Positions 1 to 8,377 of a DNA stretch of 64,000 nt are shown here, piece by piece. The stretch spans positions 124,001-188,000 of the forward strand of contig NZ_ANBA01000013.1 in the NCBI RefSeq assembly GCF_000341085.1, in the 5' to 3' direction. This DNA is from Nocardiopsis ganjiahuensis DSM 45031. Its GTDB lineage: Bacteria > Actinomycetota > Actinomycetes > Streptosporangiales > Streptosporangiaceae. Made by a program: the position numbers and the translations under genes. Positions within the stretch are counted from its first letter, which is position 1; every line of letters starts with the position of its first letter. The notes under the pieces were generated by a model. It was not told where the DNA came from. It saw only the letters and a list, made by a program, of their open reading frames with translations, and did not search any database.

Positions 1-974
1 GCCCGGGTGCCGGCGGCGGAGCCGAGCAGGCAGTCCATGCGGGTCATCGTGACCATGTCGATGATGGTCCGCACCCCGCGGCCCGGGGCGCCGACCAGCC
101 AGGCGACGGTGTCGTCGAACTCCGGCTCGCTGCTGGCGTTGCTGCGGTTGCCGAGCTTGTCCTTCAAGCGCTGGATGCGGAAGGTGTTGCGGCTCCCGTC
201 GGGAAGGACGCGGGGGACGAGGAAGCAGGACAGGCCGTCAGGGGTCTGCGCGAGCACGAGGAACAGGTCGTTCATGGGGGCGCTGGTGAACCACTTGTGG
301 CCGCGCAGCCGCCAGGTGCCGTCGCCCTGCTCGACGGCGGTGGTGGTCCCGGCGCGGACGTCGGTGCCGCCCTGCTTCTCCGTCATGCCCATGCCGGCGA
401 GCAGGCCCCGCTTGGACGCGGGGGCCCGCAGCCCGGGGTCGTACACGCGGCTGGCGAGCAGGGGCTCGTACCGCGCGGCCAGCTCGGGGGAGTTGCGCAG
501 GGCGGGGACCACGGCGTAGGTCATGGAGACCGGGCACAGGTGCCCCGCCTCCAGAGTGGTCGAGAGCATGAAGCCCGCGGCGCGCGCGACGTGGGCCCCG
601 GGGCGGCCGTCGGTCCAGGCCGGTCCCGTGAGGCCCGCGCTCACCGAGAGGTCCATCAGGGAGTGGTAGGCGGGGTGGAAGTCGACCTCGTCGACGCGGT
701 TCCCGTTGCGGTCGTGGGTGCGCAGCACCGGTTCGCAGCGGTTGGCCTCGTCCGCCCAGCGCTGGGCCTCCTCGCTGCCGACCAGGCGTCCGTGCCGGTG
801 CAGGTCGTCGAGGTGCCACTCCGCGCCCTCCCGGACGACCCCCTCCAGCAGGACGGCGTCGTCGGTGACGTCGTGGCCGACCAGCGGCGGGGTCTGGTTG
901 GTCACCTCGTGGGTCCGGGCGGCGGGCCTGCTGCGCAGGGGCGCGGTGCCGTCCAGGGTGCTGTCCGCGGTCAT
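1..974 (-). CDS. Acyl-CoA dehydrogenase, AidB-like (3' end beyond window)
   Basis: The 324 codons present begin at an ATG preceded by GGAGGAA and run off the left edge. The protein shows the acyl-CoA dehydrogenase layout: a helical N-terminal region, then GMGMTEKQGGTDVR (the FAD-contacting loop), GHKWFTSAPM and LSCFLVPR, closest in style to the AidB/isovaleryl-CoA dehydrogenase branch. The family oxidises acyl-CoA thioesters to 2-enoyl-CoA with FAD, although AidB members can act in alkylation stress. It starts 15 bp after the TetR gene on the same strand, so the two are probably one transcript controlled by that regulator. The C-terminal domain is outside the window, so the catalytic base could not be checked. 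Confidence 0.85.
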   Translation of the reverse strand, partial: MTADSTLDGTAPLRSRPAARTHEVTNQTPPLVGHDVTDDAVLLEGVVREGAEWHLDDLHRHGRLVGSEEAQRWADEANRCEPVLRTHDRNGNRVDEVDFHPAYHSLMDLSVSAGLTGPAWTDGRPGAHVARAAGFMLSTTLEAGHLCPVSMTYAVVPALRNSPELAARYEPLLASRVYDPGLRAPASKRGLLAGMGMTEKQGGTDVRAGTTTAVEQGDGTWRLRGHKWFTSAPMNDLFLVLAQTPDGLSCFLVPRVLPDGSRNTFRIQRLKDKLGNRSNASSEPEFDDTVAWLVGAPGRGVRTIIDMVTMTRMDCLLGSAAGTR

Positions 975-989
975 CGGGTTCCTCCGGGG

Positions 990-1610
990 TCAGTGGGGTG
1001 CGGCGTCGGACCTGAAGCCGGCGCAGCGCAGGGACATGGCGGTGAGTTCGCCGACCAGGGCGTCGGCCGAGTCCTCGGCGGGGGCCGCGAGCGGGTCGAC
1101 GAGCACCTCTCCGATCGCGCCGGTCAGGGCCGCCGCGGTGACGGACGGGTCCTGGCGGGGGAGTGAACCGGCCTCGATCCCCTCGCGGATCACCTCGGCG
1201 AACAGGTCGCGGTACCGGCGGCGGAAGCTGAGCCGTTCGGCGCCCACCGCGGGGGCGGCCGGTGCCGCGAGCAGCGCGTAGGCCAGGCCGCGCCGTTCCA
1301 TGGCCCGCCGGGAGAAGACGCCGACGCCGTGGGCCAGGCGCTCCACGGGGTCGCCGTCGCCGTGGAGCACCTCACCCAGGACCTCGACCTCGCGTCCGGC
1401 CGCCCGGCGAAAGACCTCGACGGCCAGTGCCGCCTTGGACGGGAAGTGCTGGTAGACCGAACCGGCCGAGATCCCGGCGGCGGAGGCCACCGCCGTCACG
1501 GAGGCGTCGGCCCAGCCCACCTCGGCCACCACGGAGGTGGCCTGGTCCACCAGGCGCTCGCGGACGGTACGCAGGCGTTCCTGCTCTGCGGGGGTCTTTC
1601 GGTAGGGCAT
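990..1610 (-). CDS. TetR/AcrR-family transcriptional regulator
   Basis: The protein has 206 residues from the ATG at 1610 (MPYRKTPAEQ). The N-terminal helix-turn-helix reads VTAVASAAGISAGSVYQHFPSK, typical of TetR repressors, and is followed by an all-helical ligand-binding domain that I cannot assign to a ligand. The frame stays open farther upstream, but that part runs across the divergent promoter region and into the next gene on the opposite strand, so the start at 1610 is preferred. It lies directly before the acyl-CoA dehydrogenase gene. A short inverted repeat just upstream of its start is a good candidate autoregulatory operator, which suggests that it senses an acyl-CoA or related ligand (inference). 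Confidence 0.85.
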   Translation of the reverse strand: MPYRKTPAEQERLRTVRERLVDQATSVVAEVGWADASVTAVASAAGISAGSVYQHFPSKAALAVEVFRRAAGREVEVLGEVLHGDGDPVERLAHGVGVFSRRAMERRGLAYALLAAPAAPAVGAERLSFRRRYRDLFAEVIREGIEAGSLPRQDPSVTAAALTGAIGEVLVDPLAAPAEDSADALVGELTAMSLRCAGFRSDAAPH

Positions 1611-1618
1611 GCAAGAAG

Positions 1619-1632
1619 TGAACCACCGTTCA
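1619..1632. promoter_or_regulatory. Candidate operator of the minus-strand TetR gene
   Basis: The sequence TGAAC-CACC-GTTCA is a perfect inverted repeat with 5 bp arms, 8 bases upstream of the start codon of the TetR gene at 1610. Its position over the probable transcription or translation start fits autorepression of the tetR-acyl-CoA dehydrogenase unit. Binding by this TetR is inferred from position only. Confidence 0.45.
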
Positions 1633-1746
1633 GATCTTCGCGCCAGAGGGTCGGTGGAGGGAATCGGGCCGCCCCTTCCCGAGGAGGGGTGTCGGGGCGC
1701 CCGGCCGGGGCGCCGGATCGCCTCCTGGGCGGGTGTTGCGAACTCA

Positions 1747-1752
1747 TAGGGT
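1747..1752 (+). promoter_or_regulatory. Probable -10 element of a leaderless transcript
   Basis: TAGGGT ends 6 bases before the ATG at 1759. No Shine-Dalgarno sequence lies between them, so transcription probably starts at or near the A of the start codon. No convincing -35 box was seen. Confidence 0.35.
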
Positions 1753-1758
1753 CGGTGC

Positions 1759-2394
1759 ATGGTCAACAAACAGGCAGACGGCGTCAGACGGGGGTCGGGG
1801 CCGGGGCGGCCCCGACAGGAGCGGGTCACCCGCGCGGCGCTGGACGCGGTGGTCGCCCTGGTCGCGGAGCAGGGGATGAGCGCGGTGACCATGGATGCCG
1901 TGGCGGCCCGGGCGGGGGTCAGCAAGCCGGCGATGTACCGGCGCTGGTCGACCAAGCAGGACCTGGTCATCGCGGCCGCGGAGTCCCGTATCGCCCCCTT
2001 GGAGGTCCCTGACCTGGGGGACTTCCGCGCCGAGCTGCGCGCGGTGCTCACCTCCCGGCTGGAGACCTACCGGCAGCCCGGCGTCGACCGCCTCCTGGCG
2101 GGTGTCATCGGCGCGGCGGCCGAGGCGGGCGCGGAGCGCGGCGCGTACGGGGAGTACGCCGCGCGGGTCACGTCCGAGACCCGGCACGTCCTGGAGCGCG
2201 GGGTCGACCGCGGCGACGTGCGTTCGGACATCGACATAGAGGCGGCCACCACGCTGGTGGCCGCACCGCTGGTCTTCCGCATGGTCGGGGAGCAGCGGAT
2301 GCCCGACAGCGCCCTGGTGGACTCGGTGGTCGATCTCCTGGTGCGCGCGGTGGCAGTGGATTCCCGACCTGAGAACAAGGGTTCAGGCATGTGA
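1759..2394 (+). CDS. TetR/AcrR-family transcriptional regulator
   Basis: The protein has 211 residues with an N-terminal TetR helix-turn-helix (MDAVAARAGVSKPAMYRRWSTK, about residues 45-66). The C-terminal region resembles the TetR_C_11-like class with an alternating Arg/Glu helical core. A basic GRPRQERVTRAAL segment precedes the DNA-binding domain, as is common in this subgroup. The start is chosen because a -10-like hexamer lies just upstream, implying a leaderless message. The gene is divergent from the TetR gene at 990-1610 and lies 86 bp before the dioxygenase cassette. The long inverted repeat at 2431-2457 is its most likely operator, so I infer local repression of the cassette. The ligand is unknown. 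Confidence 0.85.
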   Translation: MVNKQADGVRRGSGPGRPRQERVTRAALDAVVALVAEQGMSAVTMDAVAARAGVSKPAMYRRWSTKQDLVIAAAESRIAPLEVPDLGDFRAELRAVLTSRLETYRQPGVDRLLAGVIGAAAEAGAERGAYGEYAARVTSETRHVLERGVDRGDVRSDIDIEAATTLVAAPLVFRMVGEQRMPDSALVDSVVDLLVRAVAVDSRPENKGSGM

Positions 2395-2413
2395 AATTCC
2401 TTACTCCAACCCC

Positions 2414-2457
2414 TTGATTTGGCGCGGCCCAATATCGATACTGCTGGTAACGATATT
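2414..2457 (+). promoter_or_regulatory. Promoter with overlapping TetR-type operator for the dioxygenase cassette
   Basis: TTGATT at 2414-2419 and GATACT at 2437-2442 are separated by 17 bp and resemble a vegetative promoter. An imperfect inverted repeat overlaps the -10 box: AATATCGATAC (2431-2441), a 5 bp spacer, then GTAACGATATT (2447-2457), with 10 of 11 arm positions complementary. A repressor bound there would block polymerase. The nearest candidate regulator is the TetR encoded at 1759-2394. Confidence 0.55.
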
Positions 2458-2480
2458 CCGATCGCCACCGGAGGAGCCTC

Positions 2481-3401
2481 GTGACCAGCACCGTCAAACC
2501 CCAGCCCGTGATCGACAAGCCGCTGCTGCACTACGGCCGCCGGGACCTGAACCGCACGGCCCCCGGAACCCCGGAGACCGAGTACCGGATCCTGAGCGTC
2601 TCGCCGCTCGCCCCGCACATCGGCGCCGAGATCGGCGGGGTCGACCTGACGCAGCCCATCACCGAAGAACTCGCCGACGAGCTGCGCCAGGCCCTGCTGG
2701 AGTGGAAGGTGATCTTCTTCCGGGACCAGCACGGCTTCGAGTCGAGCCACCACGTCGACCTCGCCGCGGTCTGGGGCCACCCGGAGGCCAACCCCTTCTT
2801 CCCCAAGGCCGAGACGGCCGGCGTCTCCCGGCTGGCCAAGGACTCCATGGCCATCGGCACGGAGAACATCTGGCACAGCGACCACTCCTTCATGGCGGCT
2901 CCCGCCCTCGGCTCCGTGCTGCGCTCCGTCGAGGTGCCGCCGGCCGGCGGCGACACGATGTGGGCGGACATGGCGGTCGCCTACGACAACCTCTCCGACG
3001 AGGTCAAGGAGCGGATCGAGGGCCTGACCGCCGTGCACGACTGGGTGCCCAGCTGGGGCGCCATGATGACCGAGGAGCAGATCGCGCAGATGCGGCCGCG
3101 GCTGCCGCAGGTCGAGCACCCCGTGGTGGTCCGCCACCCGCGGACCGGGCGCAGGACGCTCTACGTCAACGAGCCCTTCACGACCCGGATCGTCGGCGTC
3201 TCGGAGGAGGAGAGCCGCGAGCTGGTCGACCACCTCACCCTCCAGGCGCGCGTCCCGGAGTACCAGGTGCGCTTCCGCTGGCAGCCCGACTCCATCGTGA
3301 TCTGGGACAACATCGCCACGCAGCACTACGCCATCAGCGACTACTTCCCGCAGCGCCGCGTCATGGAGCGCATCGCCGTCGCCGGGGTCCCCCTCTCCTA
3401 G
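2481..3401 (+). CDS. TauD/TfdA-family 2-oxoglutarate-dependent dioxygenase
   Basis: The protein has 306 residues from a GTG start with GGAGGAG 5 bases upstream. The Fe(II) triad is visible: His132 and Asp134 in WHSDHSF and His282 in ATQHYAISDY. Arg293, eleven residues later, matches the 2-oxoglutarate-binding arginine of TauD. The family hydroxylates a carbon next to a leaving group, releasing an aldehyde from taurine, alkyl sulfates or aryloxy acids. An aldehyde dehydrogenase and an acyl-CoA ligase downstream fit an aldehyde-releasing reaction. The substrate cannot be fixed from sequence; an alkyl-sulfate or ether-type substrate is my guess. It is the first gene of the cassette behind the promoter/operator at 2414-2457. 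Confidence 0.85.
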   Translation: MTSTVKPQPVIDKPLLHYGRRDLNRTAPGTPETEYRILSVSPLAPHIGAEIGGVDLTQPITEELADELRQALLEWKVIFFRDQHGFESSHHVDLAAVWGHPEANPFFPKAETAGVSRLAKDSMAIGTENIWHSDHSFMAAPALGSVLRSVEVPPAGGDTMWADMAVAYDNLSDEVKERIEGLTAVHDWVPSWGAMMTEEQIAQMRPRLPQVEHPVVVRHPRTGRRTLYVNEPFTTRIVGVSEEESRELVDHLTLQARVPEYQVRFRWQPDSIVIWDNIATQHYAISDYFPQRRVMERIAVAGVPLS

Positions 3402-3477
3402 GCCTCTCCTGGGCCGGACACCTCCCGGGCCTGGTCCCCTCCCTTCCGCGTTCTTCCACCCTGCTCGGAGGACCCCC

Positions 3478-4818
3478 GTGACCGCTTCTGACATCGTCCC
3501 CGGAAGGCCTTCCGGCGCTGCGAAGGCGGCGCGGGGGGCGGGAACCCGCGCCTGGGTCGTGACAGGCCTGCTCGTGGTCTTCATGATGGTCAACTTCGCG
3601 GACAAGTCCGTACTGGGCCTGGCCGCGGACGAGGTCATGGCCGACCTCGGCCTCACCGCCACCGAGTTCGGCCTCGCCAACAGCGCCTTCTTCCTCCTGT
3701 TCTCGGTCGCGGCCATCGTCGTCGGCATGGTCGCGGACCGGGTCTCGCCGAAGCTGCTGCTCCTGGTCATGGCGCTGCTGTGGTCCGTCGCCCAGGTGCC
3801 CGTCGCCCTCGGAGGCGGGCTCGCGGTCCTGATCGCCTCCCGGATCGTGCTGGGCGCGGCCGAGGGCCCCGCCTTCCCGGTGGCACAGCAGGCCGCCCTG
3901 GCCTGGTTCCCCAACGAGAGGAGGAACCTGCCCGGGGCGCTGGTCACCATCGGGGTCACCCTCGGGGTGATCGTCTCCGCGCCCACGCTCTCCTGGATCA
4001 TCCAGAACCACGACTGGCGCATCGCCCTGTGGGTGCTGGCAGGCGTGGGTCTGGTGTGGTCCGCCGTCTGGTACCTGGTGGGGGCCGACGGCAGGTACAG
4101 CACCGACAGGGACGAGGGCCCGGAGGGGAGCGGGAGCGCCGCGGCGGCGGTCGCGCGAAGGGCCGCCGCGGCGGCGGACGCGGCCCGGATCCCCTACCGG
4201 CGGATCTACGCCAGCCGCACCTGGATCGGAGCCACCCTCTCCTACTTCGTCACCTACTGGGTGGTGGCCCTGATGCTGGTCTGGCTGCCGTCGTTCCTCC
4301 GCAACGGCCTGGGCTACTCCGCCGAAGCCGCGAGCCTGATCGTCATCGCGCCGTGGGCCGTCGGTGCCGTGGTCTTACTGGCCCAGGCCTTCCTCTCCGG
4401 AAAGCTGATGAGCAGGGGCTTCAGCAGCAGGGTGGCCCGCGGACACGTCGGCGGCTGGACGATCACCATCGGTGCGGCCGCCTGCCTGGCCGTCCCGTTC
4501 GTCGACGGCACCACCGCCCAGACGATCCTCGTGGCGATCGGCTTCGGGTTCGGCGGCGCCTACGCCACCGTCGCCGTCACCACCATCGCCGAACTGGCGC
4601 CCGCGTCCCGGCGCGGCGGTTCCCTCGGCATGATGAACGCCCTGGTCACCACGGCCGGCCTGGTCGCGCCCGCGGTCGTCGGCCTGCTGGTGGACGCCCA
4701 GGGGAACGACGGCTACTTCAACGCCGTCCTGCTCTCCGGAGGGCTGCTGCTGGTCGGTGCCGTCGCCTCGTTCGCCCTGATCGACCCCGCGCGCGACGCG
4801 GCCCGGCTGAACCGCTGA
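3478..4818 (+). CDS. MFS transporter, organic-anion type
   Basis: The protein has 446 residues with about 12 predicted membrane segments in two halves and a hydrophilic central loop (about residues 200-240, Ala-rich). The start is GTG with CGGAGGAC upstream. The loop after segment 2 carries GMVADRVSPK, the usual MFS loop 2-3 signature, and the AVGGGLAVLIASRI.LGAAEGPAFP stretch resembles anion:cation symporters that import organic acids. It lies between the dioxygenase and the aldehyde dehydrogenase, so it probably imports their substrate. Codon 300 (4375-4377) is TTA, a codon very rare in high-GC actinomycetes, which could make synthesis depend on the bldA-type tRNA. Confidence 0.85.
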   Translation: MTASDIVPGRPSGAAKAARGAGTRAWVVTGLLVVFMMVNFADKSVLGLAADEVMADLGLTATEFGLANSAFFLLFSVAAIVVGMVADRVSPKLLLLVMALLWSVAQVPVALGGGLAVLIASRIVLGAAEGPAFPVAQQAALAWFPNERRNLPGALVTIGVTLGVIVSAPTLSWIIQNHDWRIALWVLAGVGLVWSAVWYLVGADGRYSTDRDEGPEGSGSAAAAVARRAAAAADAARIPYRRIYASRTWIGATLSYFVTYWVVALMLVWLPSFLRNGLGYSAEAASLIVIAPWAVGAVVLLAQAFLSGKLMSRGFSSRVARGHVGGWTITIGAAACLAVPFVDGTTAQTILVAIGFGFGGAYATVAVTTIAELAPASRRGGSLGMMNALVTTAGLVAPAVVGLLVDAQGNDGYFNAVLLSGGLLLVGAVASFALIDPARDAARLNR

Positions 4819-4940
4819 CCCCGCGCCCTCCACGTGTCCCGCACCTCCGCCGCCCGAACCCCCACTCCCCGCACCCCGAAACCCCTGACCCCGCGCCCCC
4901 CGGCCCCCGGCCCCTGAAACCCTCGTTCCCCGAGCCGTCC
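4819..4940 (+). promoter_or_regulatory. C-rich, G-poor spacer, possible Rho-loading site
   Basis: The spacer between the transporter and aldehyde dehydrogenase genes is strongly cytosine-rich and guanine-poor on the sense strand, with runs such as CCCCGCACCCCGAAACCCC. Such C over G stretches in an untranslated segment are the hallmark of Rho utilisation sites. A similar spacer follows the next gene at 6666-6770. Function is inferred from composition alone. Confidence 0.3.
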
Positions 4941-4952
4941 TGGAGAAGCACC

Positions 4953-6665
4953 GTGACCGCAGCACCCGCCCTGGACACCGCAGAACTCGACCGGGCCGTC
5001 ACCGCGTTGAAGGACGCTGCCGGCTCCTGGACCAGCACTCCGATCGAGGAGCGCATCGCCCTGCTCGACCGGATGATGCCGCGGATCGCCGACCGGGCCG
5101 AGGCGATGGTCGGTGCCGCGGCCGAGGCCAAGGGCTACGGCGCCGACTCCCCCTGGGCGGCCGAGGACTGGATCGGCGCGCCCTGGGCCCTCGCGCAGAC
5201 CAGCGGTGCCTACCTCCATGTGCTGCGCCGGATCGCCGCCGGGAAGGAGCCGGTCGGACGAGACGCGGTCAAGCGGAACGGGGAGCGCACCCTCGTCGAC
5301 GTCTTCCCCGCCACCGTGTGGGACTCCCTGCTGCTCAACGGCTACTCGGCGCAGGTGTGGACCCTTCCCGGCACCACCCCGCAGCAGGTCCGCGACCGGG
5401 CCGCGGGCGAGTACCGGGGCCGGGCCGCAGACCCGGGCGTGGCCCTGGTGCTCGGCGCCGGGAACGTCGCGGCCATCACGGCCCTCGACATCCTCCACAA
5501 GCTCTATGTCGAGGGCCAGGTCGTCCTGGCCAAGATGAACCCGGTCAACGCCTACCTGCGCCCCCACTTCGAGCACGTCTTCGCGGAGTTCGCCGAACGC
5601 GGCTGGGTGCGCTTCGTCGACGGGGGCGCGGCGGAGGGCGCCTACCTGACCCGGCACGACGGTGTCGACAGCATCCACGTCACCGGCAGCGACCGCACCC
5701 ACGACGCGATCGTCTGGGGCACGGACGAGCAGGCCGGGCAGCGGCGCCGCGACGACACCCCGCTGAACACCAAGCCGTTCAGCAGCGAACTGGGCGGGGT
5801 CAGCCCCTGCATCGTGGCGCCCGGGCCGTGGAGCGCCGCGGACTTCCGCTTCCAGGCCGAGCACATCGTCACCAGCAAGATGAACAACTCGGGCCACAAC
5901 TGCGTGGCCAGCCAGGTCCTGGTGCTGCCCCGTACCTGGGACGGTACCGAGCGGCTCCTGGACGAGGTCCGGAGGGTGTGGCGCGAACTGCCCGCGCGCA
6001 CGGACTACTACCCCGGTGCCCGGCAGCGGCTGGAAGGGGTGCTCGAGGCCCACCCGGGGGCCGAGACCCACGCCGAGGACGGCTGCCGGGTCCTGGTCCC
6101 CGACGTCGAGGGCCTCGACGACGTCCTGGTCACCGACGAGGTCTTCGGCAGCGCCCTGGGCGTGGTGCGCCTGCCCGGTGACACGGCCGACGAGTTCCTG
6201 GGCCGCGCCGTGGACTTCGCCAACGACAGCCTGCCCGGCACCCTCGGCGCCACCCTCATCGTCGACCCGAGGACCCGGAGGACCCACCGCGCGGCCGTGG
6301 ACGCGGCCGTCGAGGGCCTGCGCTACGGCACGGTCGGCGTGAACTGCTGGTCGGCGATCGGCTTCCTGCTCGGCCACACCCCGTGGGGCGCCCACCCCGG
6401 TCACACCCGGCAGGACATCGGCAGCGGCACCGGGTTCGTGCACAACGCCCTGATGCTCGAGGACATCGAGAAGACGGTGCTGCGGGCGCCCTTCGCACCC
6501 GCCCCGCGCGGCCTGTTCACCGGCTCGCCGTCACTGTCACCGCGTCCGCCGTACTTCGTCACCAACCGGACGGCGCGCACCACCCTCGAACGCCTCACCC
6601 GCTTCACCGCGGCCCCCTCGGCCTTCCGGCTCCCGGGCATCTTCGCCTCCGCCCTGCGCGGCTGA
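4953..6665 (+). CDS. Aldehyde dehydrogenase-superfamily protein
   Basis: The protein has 570 residues from the GTG at 4953, with TGGAGAAG just upstream; the frame is open farther upstream but only across the transporter gene. VALVLGAGNVAAITALDILHKL forms the nucleotide-binding core and Cys317, in NNSGHNCVASQ, is at the position of the catalytic nucleophile. It is longer than usual (about 490) because of an N-terminal helical extension and a C-terminal tail. The family oxidises aldehydes to acids or acyl-CoA with NAD(P). Between a dioxygenase and an acyl-CoA ligase it most plausibly oxidises the aldehyde released by the former to the acid activated by the latter. The specific substrate is unknown. 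Confidence 0.8.
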   Translation: MTAAPALDTAELDRAVTALKDAAGSWTSTPIEERIALLDRMMPRIADRAEAMVGAAAEAKGYGADSPWAAEDWIGAPWALAQTSGAYLHVLRRIAAGKEPVGRDAVKRNGERTLVDVFPATVWDSLLLNGYSAQVWTLPGTTPQQVRDRAAGEYRGRAADPGVALVLGAGNVAAITALDILHKLYVEGQVVLAKMNPVNAYLRPHFEHVFAEFAERGWVRFVDGGAAEGAYLTRHDGVDSIHVTGSDRTHDAIVWGTDEQAGQRRRDDTPLNTKPFSSELGGVSPCIVAPGPWSAADFRFQAEHIVTSKMNNSGHNCVASQVLVLPRTWDGTERLLDEVRRVWRELPARTDYYPGARQRLEGVLEAHPGAETHAEDGCRVLVPDVEGLDDVLVTDEVFGSALGVVRLPGDTADEFLGRAVDFANDSLPGTLGATLIVDPRTRRTHRAAVDAAVEGLRYGTVGVNCWSAIGFLLGHTPWGAHPGHTRQDIGSGTGFVHNALMLEDIEKTVLRAPFAPAPRGLFTGSPSLSPRPPYFVTNRTARTTLERLTRFTAAPSAFRLPGIFASALRG

Positions 6666-6770
6666 CCGGCCCCGGACCCCGGACCCCGGCCCCCGTGCCC
6701 CGCCCCCGTACCCCGCGACCCCCCAGCCCTTTCCCCTCCCCGGGCCCCGTCGTCCCCGGCCCCTCCAGAA
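6666..6770 (+). promoter_or_regulatory. Second C-rich, G-poor spacer
   Basis: The spacer between the aldehyde dehydrogenase and the acyl-CoA ligase has long cytosine runs (for example CCCCGTGCCCCGCCCCC) and few guanines. It resembles the spacer at 4819-4940 in composition without being a close copy. It may load Rho and attenuate the distal gene, or simply be neutral drift. Confidence 0.25.
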
Positions 6771-6781
6771 ATCGGAAGCGC

Positions 6782-8260
6782 ATGAGAAACCTCGCCGCAC
6801 TGCTCAGCCACACGTCCGGGATCCACGGTGACCGCGTCGCCGTCGAACTCGGCGCGCACTCACTGACCTACACCGGACTCGACACCCTCGCGGGGCGCGT
6901 GGCGGCCTACCTCGCCGGCCAGGGGGTGGGCGCCGGTGACCGGGTCGGCGTCATGCTGCCCAACCTCCTGGAGTTCCCCGCCCTGTACTACGGCGCCGTG
7001 CGCGCGGGCGCCGTCGTCGTTCCGATGAACCCCCTGCTCAAGCGGCGCGAGATCGCCCACTACCTGCGGGACTCCGGTACGAAGCTGCTCTTCGCCCACG
7101 GCCCGGTCGTGCCCGAGGCGACCGCCGGGGCCGAGGGGACCGGCGCCGCCGTCGTCCCCATCGAGCCGGGAGCGCTCACCGGCCTGCTGGCCGACCACCC
7201 CGACCCGGCTCCCCGGGTGGAGCGCGGTGACGAGGACACAGCCGTCATCCTCTACACCTCGGGCACGACCGGGGTCCCCAAGGGCGCCGAACTCACCCAC
7301 ACCAACCTGGTGCGCAACGCCGAGATCTGCTCGGACAAGCTGTTCCACCTCACCGCCGAGGACACCGTCCTCGGCTGCCTGCCCCTGTTCCACGCCTTCG
7401 GCCAGGTCTGCGGGATGCACACCGCGATCGCGGCGGGCGCCCGGCTCACCCTGGTGGCCCGTTTCGACCCGGTGGCCGCGTTGCGGACCATCGCCGACAG
7501 CGGCGCCACGGTCTTCCAGGGCGTGCCCACCATGTACGCGGCCATGCTCGCCGCGCACGAGCAGGACCCGGACGCCTACGACGCCTCCACCCTCCGGCTG
7601 TGTGCCTCGGGCGGCGCCTCACTGCCCGTCGAGGTCCTGCACGGTTTCGAGAAGGCCTTCGACTGCCCGGTCCTCGAGGGGTTCGGCATGTCCGAGACCT
7701 CGCCGGTGGCCACCTTCAACCACCCGGACCGGCCCCGCAAGGCGGGCTCCATCGGCACTCCGATCGAGGGCGTGGAGGTGCGCGTCGTCGATGAGACCGA
7801 CGGGGTGGGCGAGCTGTGCGTGCGCGGCCACAACATCATGAAGGGGTACTGGGGCCGCCCCGAGGCGACGGCCGAGACCGTCCAGGACGGCTGGTTGCGC
7901 ACCGGCGACCTCGGCCGCGCGGACGAGGACGGCTACTTCTACATCGTCGACCGCAAGAAGGACCTGGTCATCCGCGGCGGCTTCAACGTCTACCCGCGTG
8001 AGGTCGAGGAGGTCCTCTACGAGCACCCCGCCGTCGCCGAGGCCGCGGTGATCGGTGTGCCGCACCCGTCGCTCGGTGAGGAGGTCGCCGCCGCGGTCGC
8101 CCTGCGCCCCGGCGCCGAGGCCACCGCCGACGAGATCCGCGAGTTCGTGCGCGAGCGGGTCGCGGCCTACAAGTACCCCCGCCTGCTCCAGCTGGTCGAC
8201 GCCCTCCCCAAGGGCGCCACCGGCAAGATCCTCAAGCGGGAGATCACCTTCGACGCCTGA
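6782..8260 (+). CDS. AMP-forming acyl-CoA synthetase (long-chain fatty acid-CoA ligase type)
   Basis: The protein has 492 residues from the ATG at 6782. The ANL-superfamily motifs are all present: YTSGTTGVPKGAELTH (phosphate-binding loop), EGFGMSETSP, GWLRTGDLGR, DRKKDLVIRGGFNVYPREVE (hinge) and the C-terminal catalytic lysine in PKGATGKILKR. These enzymes adenylate a carboxylic acid and transfer it to coenzyme A. It closes the plus-strand cassette and would activate the acid made by the preceding aldehyde dehydrogenase, feeding an acyl-CoA dehydrogenase such as the one at 1-974. The short length (492 rather than about 550) and the motif spelling fit medium- or short-chain and aryl-acid ligases. 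The substrate is not predictable. Confidence 0.88.
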   Translation: MRNLAALLSHTSGIHGDRVAVELGAHSLTYTGLDTLAGRVAAYLAGQGVGAGDRVGVMLPNLLEFPALYYGAVRAGAVVVPMNPLLKRREIAHYLRDSGTKLLFAHGPVVPEATAGAEGTGAAVVPIEPGALTGLLADHPDPAPRVERGDEDTAVILYTSGTTGVPKGAELTHTNLVRNAEICSDKLFHLTAEDTVLGCLPLFHAFGQVCGMHTAIAAGARLTLVARFDPVAALRTIADSGATVFQGVPTMYAAMLAAHEQDPDAYDASTLRLCASGGASLPVEVLHGFEKAFDCPVLEGFGMSETSPVATFNHPDRPRKAGSIGTPIEGVEVRVVDETDGVGELCVRGHNIMKGYWGRPEATAETVQDGWLRTGDLGRADEDGYFYIVDRKKDLVIRGGFNVYPREVEEVLYEHPAVAEAAVIGVPHPSLGEEVAAAVALRPGAEATADEIREFVRERVAAYKYPRLLQLVDALPKGATGKILKREITFDA

Positions 8261-8377
8261 TCGCGGAGCCCGGCCGGGGCCAGGCACACGGGACCCGGCC
8301 GTCGGCCCAGGCCCCAGGGACCCGGCCGCTGGTCCCGGCCCGCGGAGCCGGCGGTGTCCAGCGGAGGTCGTCCGGTG

